Assembly: GCA_004369085.1 (NCBI GenBank) | Contig: ML210173.1 | Span: 65,206-129,205, forward strand | Source: Coprinopsis marcescibilis | Lineage: Eukaryota; Basidiomycota; Agaricomycetes; Agaricales; Psathyrellaceae | Direction of reading: 5' to 3' | Length of the DNA: 64,000 bases | Shown: one piece after another, positions 23,857 through 34,193 of the stretch | How positions within the stretch are numbered: the first letter of the stretch is position 1 | How the letters are laid out: every line of letters begins with the position of its first letter | Made by a program: the position numbers and the translations under genes | Notes under the pieces: generated by a model | The model's database searches: none | Seen by the model: the letters and a program-made list of their open reading frames with translations, nothing else | What the model was told of the DNA's origin: nothing

Positions 23857-25412
23857 ATGAGTGTTGCACGTGTCGTGCGATTGGCGATACGGGGAGGCCA
23901 AGATTACAAAGGCTTTCCTTGCTTTCGTAGGTCGCATCTGCGCCATATCGCAAACACACCGTTGGCCCCGACACTCAGCGAAACTCATTTCCAAAGACAA
24001 ATATCGATGACGACCAGAGACGTTTCTTCGCAATCCGACATCTCCAAGATGAAACCAACCACTGACGGTTCATTTAACCGAGCGGCATCCTCCTTCCGCA
24101 ATGCCATCGAGCGTGGAAGCAAGTATGAACCTGAGCGTGGTAGCTATACTATTCTATTCTCGAGCCAAACGGACGTATTGATAATTGAACCCTTGTGTAT
24201 TGTCAGATCGATACCATCTCTACGTCTCATATGCATGTCGTACGTTTCTCATTTCCATGAGTTGGAGCAGTACCAAATGGTTACCCTGAACCAGCTTGGG
24301 CCACGAGAACTCTGATTGTTCGGAAACTCAAGGGCCTCGAAGACATCATTCGTAAGTTTTGTGCGTGCGGGAGTGCCGTATAATTCTGAAGAGATTCACA
24401 GAGGCTACCGTGGTTTCTCCGCGTATGGGCGCGCACGGTTGGCCCTTCGCGTCGGTAGATGCCTTCCCGGCCTCAGACCCTGACCCCTTGCATCAAGCCC
24501 AACACGTGAAAGATCTTTATCTGAAGGCCGATCCCAACTACACTGGAAGGTAAGTTCTCTCGAGGCTCGGTAACCGTTGACTTGCCACTTACGGTGTGAT
24601 TAGGTTCACTGTGCCGATCCTTTGGGATAAGAAGACAGATACCATCGTCAACAACGAAAGCTCTGAAATAATCAGGATATTCAATACCGCATTCAACGAA
24701 CTTGTTCCCGCCGACAAAGCCGCCCTCGATTACTATCCTGAAGAATTACGCGCAGAAATTGATTCCCTTAACGAGTGGGTTTATAACGGCATTAATAGTA
24801 TGTTTCTCTCGGGTGCATTTGACTCCTCAGGGTGACTGAATTGTATCAATAGACGGGGTTTATAGGTCAGGGTTCGCGACTACACAGTCGGCCTACGAAA
24901 AAGCGGTCCACGAGGTGTTCGACAGCCTTGACAAAGTTGAGAAATTTTTGGAAGGAAAAGATTATATTGTAGGAAATCGCTTGACTGAAGCCGATATCCG
25001 ACTCTGGGTAACAATTGTGCGCATTTATCTTGCAGTCTGCTTGTGCAGTGTTGTGAATTGACCCAACCGATCTTTAGGTTCGGTTTGATCCTGTATATGT
25101 TGGGCATTTCAAATGCAACTTACGCACTATCCGCGACGGATATCCGGCCATCGATCTGTAAGTTCCCTGCCAGGTTCTCGTTTGATGCCCAGCTAAGCGC
25201 GCTCTACTAGCTGGGCGAGGAAGCTTTACTGGAATATCCCTGCTTTCAAGGATTCCACCAACTTTGAGCACATCAAGACACATTACTACTGGTCCCACAC
25301 CACCGTAAGCCTCGGTCCTCTACCATCGTGAATCAGCAACTCATGAATACGGCAGATAAACCCGACCAGAATCGTTCCAGCGGGGCCTGATCCAGTTATC
25401 AGGCCCCTGTAA
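23857..25412 (+). CDS. S-glutathionyl-hydroquinone reductase (Xi-class GST, ECM4/GTO type)
   Basis: Nine exons (23857-24139, 24207-24239, 24295-24351, 24402-24549, 24604-24797, 24853-25016, 25078-25157, 25211-25304, 25356-25412) give 369 residues, or 319 from the second in-frame ATG at 24007. The catalytic motif YACPWATRTLIVRKLKGLED is complete only when the intron 24240-24294 (GTACGT to CCAG) is removed; Cys105 is the redox residue. FTVPILWDKKTDTIVNNESS, EADIRLWVTIVRFDPVY and LRTIRDGYPAIDLWAR are strong Xi-class signatures. These enzymes remove glutathione from glutathionyl-(hydro)quinones, fitting lignin- and quinone-rich habitats. The 50-residue extension from the first ATG is rich in Arg/Ser and poor in acids (SVARVVRLAIRGGQDY), like a mitochondrial presequence. 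Confidence 0.9.
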
Positions 25413-27469
25413 ATTCAACCTATCTGCCGCCGCACTGTCATCAACCAATATCGGAAAGAAAGCTTGGTTGTTATCTGCATAGCTGTATGCTCTTGTAAAG
25501 ATGACCTTGAGGTCTCAATCAGATTTCCTATCCGTGGCGTTTACGACAAGCGTTCCCCGGCAGTGTTTCAAGCGTTATGTGTTTCGTTGAGCAACCTTAC
25601 GGCGAGGCGTGTAAAAATTCCTCCGAAATACATGGTGACGAAAATTAAAAGCTTGCGCTTTAAACCCCCGACTTGCCACCGACTCTCGACTCGGTCCTTT
25701 GGTACTTTTTCCCGTCGCAGTGGTGACTTTAGTCCGCCATGGTGGGAATGCGAACTAAGGTAAGCAACAAGCTTCGCCTTGGCTCTATCACGCAAGCGAC
25801 GGCAGAAGTTAGAAGAAGTGGCTATCGCTATTGGTCGCAGTTCAATGGTTCCATGTCACCGAGACCTCGGCCTAACATAAATGACACGCCGACACGTTCT
25901 AGAAAATGCAACTCGCGCGATTTTTGAGTTGGGAGTAGGTTGCCGGGGTTTCTAGGGATTCAAAGTCAGTTGTCTGGTTTGACGTCAAATCTGAATGTTG
26001 GCTTGTGGCAAGGGGCTCAGAAGATGGGGTGAGTGATACGCTAATTGTTTTCACCCTGGTAACCAGGCATGAAGAAGACAAACTGATTAGTATACCTCAT
26101 CACTTGTCGCCTAATCGGAGAGGTCCACTTAATCCTGATGGCCTTTAAATTCACTGGATTGACCATAATGGCGGTCTAATGATCCACAAGACGGACAAGC
26201 AGTACGCTGTGGTGGACTCCTAGCGTAACAGTTGTGTAAAACAAGCTTCGTGTGCGATCACGTCGCACAGAAAGGACACACATAGGGGTATAGCTGACGG
26301 TTTGGTATGTAGCTAATACTTGGAACCAGCCTCGATACATAACTGAAATCTCGATCTAAAAATAACTTGATCACAAATTAACGGGGCGCGAACCAATAAG
26401 ATCCGTTTTACTAACTGCTCAGCCAACCAAACCGTTTCCAAACCAGTTCAATTCTTCCAGACTAACCACGAGCTCAGGGTCGCCCGAAGACTGCGCTCTT
26501 CATAGGACTAGGACGACGATCCTGCACTTTTTTGGTGCTGGGAGATATGTTTTTCCTGCCCTGAAATCTTCCTTTCTAAAGGAAGATCTGAACTCAGTAC
26601 GCCAGTCACAAAGCTCATATCTCACGAATTACTTACTGTTTGCTGTCCTTATGGTTCCTCTTATTCTTAAGTTCCATGACACATGAAAACGCCGCTGCAC
26701 ACATGCAGATGTAAGAGGATATCAGCTATCAGCGAGGTGACTTTCCGAGAACGTGGAAGGCATTAACGTTGAGCACGCTGTCGCTTGCTTTCTGTATTAT
26801 TACCATACAGCATCAACAGCATCAGGAAGGACGGGTCCATGACGAACTCCAACTGACTACGCTGTTTGGGTGGTACCGGTCTATGTCAGAGAGAAGGGTA
26901 TCCGAATTTGGGCTTCAGACATAGGAGCTGGTGAGTGGTCTATAAACAGTCGAGCTCGTTTCTGTCCGTTGCCGTCGTTTGCATATCAAAGCAGCTTCTC
27001 AGCCTTCTCTTCCTTGAAATTTCCTTCTGGGTGGTTGCGGATTGGGCGGAATAGTTCATGGACCTCCCAGTACCAACAATCAACAGCGGATTCGCCTCAC
27101 ATGAAGACCGAGTGTCGACATCCGGGATCCAACAGGCGGTTTCTTGGCTATCTGGTTTCGAGGCGACACGGGAGTTATGGTGAGCAACCGTTTTTATTCC
27201 CGAATGGAGTTGAACTGATAGTATTGCTGTGGACGGATCTCATGGAACTCAACAGGCTCGTTGTTTCTTGAACCACCCTTGGCTATCCCCATCAGGATCT
27301 CGTAGCCTTTATTCGATCTGCTCGGCAATTCCCCGATCGACCACAGGCTCAGGCTCTCCTCTCTTTCTGACCAAATCTTGACCAACGAGTTGCATCTTGT
27401 TTCTAAAAAGGTTGTCGTCCGGGTACTTAAGACGCTCAGAAATGGACCACTTGTCATCACTTCCTCACA
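25413..27469. other. Intergenic, no gene recognised (about 2 kb)
   Basis: 3' flank of the GST gene and a long region upstream of the P450. The longest ORF (26870-27271 plus) begins at a non-ATG codon and shows no family features. Confidence 0.45.
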
Positions 27470-29456
27470 ATGCTCTCTTCACACCACTTCCTCTTCTCTC
27501 CCACAACTCTCTCCACATTACTTCTCCCTAGTCTCCCAGATCCCACCAAACTGGCATGGGGGATAGCAGGAACCTTCTTATTGGTCCACCTCCTCCCCTA
27601 TTTCCTCGATGCTCAACGCATACGCCAGTATCCGGGCCCTTTTATCGCAAAGTTCTCGGATGCTTGGCTAGGCTGGGTTAGCAAGAATGGCCATAGGTCT
27701 GAAGTCGTTCACAGAATGCACCAGAAGTATGGTATGTACTGATCAACGAGTTATTTTCGGTGTTTCGCAATACTGATATCATGCCATGACAGGACCTATC
27801 GTGCGTCTGGCGCCGAACCACGTCTCTATCGCCGACCCGGATGCTCTCTCTGTCGTTTATGCACATGGCAATGGCGCCCTAAAGTCGGGGTTCTATGACG
27901 CTTTTGTCTCGATCCGACGCGGGGTCTTCAATACCAGGGATCGCGGTGAGCATACCCGCAAGCGAAAAATCATCTCCCACATCTTTTCTCAGAAGAGTGT
28001 GGTCGAGTTTGAGCCTCAGATCCGGCACTATGTCAATACTTTAATCAAGCAATGGGACCGTCTCTTCGATATGGCTGTCAAAGGCATGTCTGGTCCAGAA
28101 GGCGAAGGAGGGTGGCGGGGAGAGGGTGGCCGTCTTTGGCTCGACTGTTTACCATGTAGGTCGCACCAAAGACACATTGCCCGAAGACTACACTAACGTT
28201 TTACGTTCTATGGAAGGGGCAAACTACCTCGCCTTCGACATCGTAGGCGATCTTGCCTTTGGGGGACCTTTCGGCATGCTCGAGGCCGCCAAGGATACCG
28301 CTCTCGTTCCGAAAGACCCAGAACGTGTCATGGAATCATACGGCAAGGAGATATCCGAAGACCAGGTCGTTTCTCTTCCAGCTGTGAAGATTCTCAATGG
28401 GCGTGGGGAGTATTCGATGTCGATGGGTGTACTTCCTTGGTACTGGCGACCATTCGTGGCCCAACTTCCGTGGTACAAGCAAGGCCAGAAGGATGTCCAG
28501 ACTCTTGCTGGTATTGCTATCATGGCCGTATCAAAGCGACTCGCCTCTCCCACAGACCGTGTAGACCTCTTAAGCAAGTTGCAGGAGGGACGCGATAACG
28601 AAGGCAATCCCATGGGGAAAGAGGAACTGACGGCAGAAGCCTTAACCTTACTCATTGCTGGTTCTGATACCACGTCCAAGTATGTGTCGCCTTCTTTGAT
28701 CTATGAACGCGCCTTCTTACAAACATGCTGCATTGATCACAGCTCGACATGTGCGATTCTCTACTACCTAGCACGCCATCGCGACGCCCAAGGTAAGCTG
28801 CATCAAGAACTCGACGAACAACTTGGTGTCGAGGACGAGACCATTGCCACTGGTCAACAAGTGAAGAATCTTCCGTACCTTGACGCGTGCATCAGCGAAG
28901 CTCTCCGCTTGCACTCCACGTCGGCTCTTGGTCTTCCGCGAGTGACGCCAGAAGGAGGTCTGACGATTAGAGGCCAACACTTCCCTGAGGGCACAGTCCT
29001 CAGCGTTCCCAGCTACTCTATTCACCGTGATCCTTCCGTATGGGGTGAGGACGTTGAAGACTTCCGCCCAGAACGGTGGTTCGAGCAAGATGCCTCTGCC
29101 ACACAGAAGACCTTCAATCCTTTCTCCGTTGGTCCAAGGTGCGCCAGTCTTCTTTTGTCTGCAACATTTCAGAAGAATGGAGACTAATGGTTCTTTCTGC
29201 CTCGGATCTTACAGAGCATGTCTTGGTCGGAATTTGGCGTTCATGGAGCTCCAAATTATCATTGCATCAATCATGCGACGATATGATATTGTTCTTGAAG
29301 ATCCGGACCAACCTGTGAGCACTCGATCTCTTCTTCGCATTCATGCGAACCGAACTGACTGCGCTTGTTTTCTCTGTCTAGTTGGAAACCAGGGAGGGAT
29401 TTTTGAGGAAGCCTCTGGCATGCAAAATAGGCGTTAAACGCCGTGAACTCCTGTAG
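27470..29456 (+). CDS. Cytochrome P450, CYP53-like (benzoate 4-monooxygenase type)
   Basis: Six exons (27470-27731, 27793-28155, 28217-28679, 28743-29138, 29215-29314, 29382-29456) encode 552 residues. An N-terminal helix (LAWGIAGTFLLVHLLPYFL) anchors it in the ER. The I-helix LIAGSDTTSN carries the oxygen-activation Thr; SEALRLHSTSALGLPR holds the ExxR pair; FRPERWF is the PERF region; and FNPFSVGPRACLGRNLA, spliced across intron 4, is the heme loop with its Cys ligand. LDCLPWANYLAFDIVGDLAFG and the LGLPR segment after ExxR match the CYP53 family, which para-hydroxylates benzoate-type compounds and is used in aromatic detoxification by wood-decay fungi. Substrate is inferred from family only. 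The join PW|AN at 28155/28217 confirms intron 2. Confidence 0.9.
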
Positions 29457-30924
29457 AGTTTCTATTCACCGTGTAGCTTTTGATTCTTGCATTTTGCTTC
29501 ATTCACGTTACTTTCATGTTCATGATCCACAGATGTCGGTATTAATTGCCCGGGTTCGTTTTGTATTACACTGTATATAGTCAATCGTTAATTTTACAAC
29601 GTCGTGTTTAGAAAGCAATAACTCCGGTTCGAAGCACCTCTGGACTCGAGTACGCATTTGTACGCTGATTGAGATGGATAGCATGATACTTATGATATCA
29701 TTCTTTGGAGAAGCTAAACCTTCGCGGAGGGAGTACATATATACCTCAGCAAGTGTCCATGAGGGAATGTGTTTCCTACCTCAGGCTTCTCTTCTATTTT
29801 TACGCCCGCGTGTCTGCAGTGGACATTCATAGGTTCTTCTCAGAGCACGCACGATACATTTGGCAGATGAGAAAACAGCCGGGTGGAGCTGGGCGCTCTG
29901 TACGGTCGAGTAAAGCAAGGCACTCATCTCCCATGGGCGTCTAATTGTTGCTCTTCAATCAAAATCAAAAGAAGGACGTCCAAATAGACTGTGGGTATGT
30001 CCTCTCAACATGGGCAAAACAACATCGATGGTCAGGACGCTGGTGATCGTCGGATCGCGCTGGACCCCATGCACGCCATCCTTCACTTGAACCAAACTTT
30101 ATGAATAGAGGTCAAGTGACACTTGGGATACTTATAATAAGTCCCTGGCGTCATGGAGCATATGGCTTCCCTCAGCATAGTGCCCGGTACGATAGCGGCT
30201 CCATACTGGGCGTCTCGGCTCCAATCAGACCCAGGAATGTATGTATACACTTACGCATACCTGTCTGATCTATGGGATCCGGGGAATCTGCATTAAGATT
30301 AGTGGGTGGCGTGGGTCGCAATGCAATGTGGGTCGCGATGTGTTCATGGGGTCGTGACACTTCGGGGATCGACAGGGTCGGGCCATGCACATGCAACATC
30401 GGTACATGATGCCGTCCGGTGGTGAGCTACCTGATCATGGCCAAGGTTAAGGGAGTGCTGTGTGGGTCGACGTCATGCCGAAACTAAGGCCCGTCAGAAA
30501 CTTTATTTTTGTAGAGAAACCGGTACCAATGCGTCATTGGGTTTGAATGTGTTGTGAATATATGAACGTTGTCAACTGAGGCCGCGAGTCCTCTGCAACG
30601 TGAAGGAGAAAGTGAATCAAAAAAAGACTGCAATAAATCTGCCAAATGTGAATGATATCCAAGAAAGCCTACGAATGTGATGATGATGAGGTATAGATAA
30701 TGATAACTGATAAAGCCCCGAGAATAGATGGTGATGCGAAGTTTGAATGTGAGGGTTAGCCCGTGAGGTAAATGCGGTAGGAGAAGAAACAGGGGTAGCG
30801 ATATAAGGTATGAGGGTATCTAATAAGGGCCAATCTATGGAAATGGGTATAGGGCAAATTCCAGAACCAGCAGGACTAAATAAATAAATAAATAATGCAA
30901 TGCTAGGACACCGTCGCACTTGCC
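29457..30924. other. Intergenic with a TAAA microsatellite
   Basis: 3' flanks of the P450 and of the DUF6699 gene. A (TAAA)n tract lies at 30877-30895. Short ORFs show no recognisable product. Confidence 0.5.
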
Positions 30925-31452
30925 TCAAGCCGGAAGGCGCCTGAGGCTAAGAATACAGGTATTCTCGTCTTCCAGAGATGCTGAAAGGCCCCCAAAGATG
31001 ATATGGTGTGCCAGATAATCGATCCTCATCTTCCCGGCAGCTGCACACTCTTCCGGGTTGATGGCGTTCCTACAGCGCCTCTCGAAAGCTGATTGAACGA
31101 GGTCATGTTGGCGCCTTGATAGCGAGTCCCACTCTTCGCGCTTCAAAGGCATGTAGAGGGAGGTGTATATTGCATGGAGAACGTCGTGGACGGTGACGTA
31201 TATTGCATTTTCCGCCTGTATTGACCAGGTGTCGGGGAATAGATTGCAAGTTATTGTCAGGGAGCTGACGCTTGGGAATGATGCAGGTTGGGAAAGCTCC
31301 CGCGATGATAGCGACCTTTGGAGGTTTGAGACGTGCCTGGCCGAAGATGCAGGTGATTCTCTGAGATCCCAGACCAGCGGGCAATAGATGGTTGGATCCG
31401 TTGGTTGAGGGTGTTGAGAGTAGAGGATGTAGTTGCTGAGGATAAGCGTCAT
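30925..31452 (-). CDS. DUF6699 domain protein
   Basis: A single-exon protein of 175 residues from the ATG at 31452; the open frame continues upstream to 31560 only from a GTG. The domain runs through nearly the whole chain: CPLVWDLRESP at the start, ELSQPASFPSVSSLTITC, VTVHDVLHAIYTSLYMPL with EEWDSLSRRQHDLVQSAF, then MRIDYLAHHIIFGGLSASLE. This is the 'pL.yDvr...pAt.P....l.I...vtV.DVl.aIy..L....w..l......v..AF..R......RvDyL.....F.Gl' pattern of DUF6699, a large expanded basidiomycete family of unknown role. The core looks intact, with no frameshift. Confidence 0.8.
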   Translation of the reverse strand: MTLILSNYILYSQHPQPTDPTIYCPLVWDLRESPASSARHVSNLQRSLSSRELSQPASFPSVSSLTITCNLFPDTWSIQAENAIYVTVHDVLHAIYTSLYMPLKREEWDSLSRRQHDLVQSAFERRCRNAINPEECAAAGKMRIDYLAHHIIFGGLSASLEDENTCILSLRRLPA

Positions 31453-32213
31453 CTCAGCTCGTCGGTATGGGGGCCTGATTCGTTGGTGTGTTGGAACCGT
31501 AGAACGAGGCTCCGAACGTTTTATCCAGTTGTGCTTCACCGAGTAAGCGCTACAAAGCACTGGTCGGAGAAGGAATAACTTTTTATTAAGTCAGGGGCAA
31601 AGGGGAGGTATCCAATAGCAAGCTATGTGGCCGTGGACACACAGCTCCGTGGGGTGGAAACAGCAGGGTGACCAAGGCCAGGTCATCACTTGCACAATGT
31701 AAGGTCAGACATTGACATGCGGGGAGGTTGCCGGACGGAGCCCATGGCTCCCGTGCAGTGCTACCTAGGCGGGATACGACGGGGGGACCGAGTCCAAAGC
31801 CTGTGTTGATCAGAAAAACGGCGGTGCACAGCGCTTTAGCAAATCCGGAAGATGGAATCCGGCTTCGTTTAACGCCCAACCGACGCAGCTCAAGTGTACC
31901 TGGTCAGCTCCAGCCCATTGGGTACCTTTTGGCGCTAATTGAGCTGTCCAGTTGCCATTTTATGCACAGGCTCAAGAGACCTGATTCAAGAATCAAAGCT
32001 TGGCTAGAAGCCAATGATTTTGTTCAGCGTGGCAGGCGTCTGCAGTCTAAGCGGTGTTAGTCAATGAAAGGTATGTGGTAGGGACCAGAGAGGCTATGTC
32101 GAGAGTCCATTCCAGAATGTGGTTGCACAGGCAGAGCTGCGGATCGGTCACGGCTTTGCGGGGCGCCTGCCAAATCTCGTGGGATCTACCTTCCGTTTAC
32201 GCTTAACATCACA
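31453..32213. other. Intergenic, no gene recognised
   Basis: Upstream regions of the divergent DUF6699 and DUF1770 genes. An ORF at 31728-32060 (plus) has an ATG but no recognisable features. Confidence 0.45.
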
Positions 32214-32928
32214 ATGACTTCGGCACGACCGGCTTGCAAGCTTGGCTGGCGGTCCTGCCGCCACAACATTGCCTACTTTTCGTCTATGGCCCAGCGTACA
32301 AACCAGACGTTCTTCTTGGACGAGCAAGGACGGCACCAGGATATTGACAACCCAACGGAACATGAACAACATCTAGCGCGCGGTCACAATTCGAGAGGTT
32401 CGTTCAGTGGATCTATTCCCGACCTACGGTTCGAATACAGTTACCTGCGAAGCATCCAGCCGTTTGTCAAGATCCAGAGGGTCAACAATGCCGTAGCCAG
32501 TACCGAATCAGAGTCATCAGACGGAGAAGACGACGAGAGCTATGAAAAAGTAAATCTTACGCAGAAGGAGGTGGGGAGGGAGAACGGGGAGACCAGCCCG
32601 CCATTGGCGAGTCAAAGCTCAGAAATCATTCAGGTGGAATGGGCCAACGTGCTGTGGACCACTGCCAAGGATCAAGTCCTGAGCCCGTTCATCCAAGGTG
32701 CACTCTGGTCAGTATGATTCATATTTCATCTCTGTGAGCATGGTCTAATTGACGTGCAGGGCGTTGGCAAGTTACTACATCTCGCCACTTTCCTCGGAAT
32801 TAGGGGCGAAAATGGGCTTGCTGGCGCGTTCGAAGCTTCCATCGCGGGAGGGAACTGGAATTTCTTGGTTGAGAAGGTTTTCAGGGGCCTTTGGAATCTC
32901 AACTAAACAGGATAACAAATTATCATAG
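32214..32928 (+). CDS. DUF1770 domain protein, likely membrane-associated
   Basis: Two exons (32214-32707, 32760-32928) encode 220 residues. The family hallmarks are IPDLRFEYSYLRSIQPF in the first half and VLWTTAKDQVLSPFIQGALW, whose final Trp codon is completed across the intron, leading into WALASYYISPLSSELG. An acidic Ser-rich linker (SESSDGEDDESYE) separates them. DUF1770 proteins are fungal and of unknown function; the C-terminal amphipathic/hydrophobic segment suggests membrane contact. A second in-frame ATG at 32286 could be the real start, since the first 24 residues are atypical. The stop lies 73 bases from the stop of the convergent GPI12 gene. Confidence 0.75.
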
Positions 32929-33001
32929 TCATGGTATGGCAGCATACCTGTAAGTACTTGTGGATATCTATTAGCTTCTGACGCTACTGTAACGAATGTC
33001 C

Positions 33002-34037
33002 TTAAGGCGTGATTTCTACCCACTCATTCACCCACATATATCGAGAGAAAAGGAGGTAGAGCCATCGGAACCAGACGAGCTGGCTTTTATGAGCCAACAT
33101 TGCCTTGAAACCCCGTTTGTACTGGGACACCCCGGAGATGAAGACTGGCATTGGGGCTTGCTGGGGAGGGGGCTGCTGGTTAACCTCAGGAATAAGTTCT
33201 GATCGCTTCAGGACGTTGACCAAAGACACTTCAACTCGCTTCAACACTTTGGACAAATGGATGTCGAGTTTCGCAAGAGCAGGTGCCAATACACTGGAGT
33301 ATTTCACGATAGGAGGCACTGTGACGAGGGTAAACAGCCGTGGGCGTTGTTGATCCTGGAGTAGCGGCCAAAGTTCTTGTACGCCCATTTGTAGAGCTCT
33401 ATGGTTTGGGTGACCAGATATGCCGCCGTAATCGAAGGTAAGAATCTACCCAAAAACAGGCTTATGAACGTCCCAATTACGCTACGCAAATTTGATTACT
33501 CACAGTGTCAATTTGATGTTCAATGATATAGGGGTGAAGTACGCTGGCAATTGTCTTGGGATCCCAGAGCGCAGTAAAGTTATCTTGTAGGTCGCTTATT
33601 GCAACCAGCGTTAAACAGTGATAATCATCGATCCTCTACAGCAAGAAGTAGGCTTACGGGTGATCAACTATACGGCGGTTTTTGTGTACAACGCCCAGGA
33701 TTTCCAAGCTGCGTTCCAGTTCTGCGGGCCGTATGTGTCCAAGCCCATCCGCATTACCAACCGACACACAGAGAGAGAAGACCTCCAATGGTTTGTTGGC
33801 TAGTTCACCATCAGAGAAGACCTTCTGGCGGGGCTGTGAACCGAAGCTCTCCTCGAGACCTCCGGTCTGGCTCGATGCCAGCGCTAGAAGTGTTGGCGCG
33901 AAGAACATTGCTTCGTCATCTGGATGGGCGGTAAGCAGCAAGATCCGAGAGTTATCTGCAGAAACCATATCATGGTGTAGATAGCGGGCCTGGTAGAGAT
34001 AAACTGAAAGCAGAGGGAGAAGCAGCAGCAGAAACAT
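33002..34037 (-). CDS. GPI12: GlcNAc-PI de-N-acetylase (GPI anchor synthesis, step 2)
   Basis: Three exons (34037-33658, 33594-33504, 33445-33002) encode 304 residues, the usual size for Gpi12/PIG-L. The first ATG gives an N-terminal anchor helix MFLLLLLPLLSVYLY that would hold it in the ER membrane with its catalytic domain on the cytosolic side. ILLLTAHPDDEAMFF contains the HPDD zinc/catalytic motif, VSVGNADGLG follows, and ISGHPNHRALQMGV is the second metal-binding His motif. The enzyme deacetylates N-acetylglucosaminyl-phosphatidylinositol, the second step of GPI-anchor assembly and essential in most fungi. An open frame continues upstream of the ATG but only from a TTG codon. It is divergent from the next gene with 156 bases between start codons. 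Confidence 0.88.
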
Positions 34038-34193
34038 AGGAGAAGGAAGAGACCTGCGGGGTCTAAAAATAGAAATGGCCAAACCCAAAACCCGGCGTTG
34101 GCCGAAACAGGCCCCAACAACTCCGCTTGAATAATATCGAGTCTGACGGCTGATGCCAAAACTCTACATTCGTCCACCTAGAGCACCACAAGA

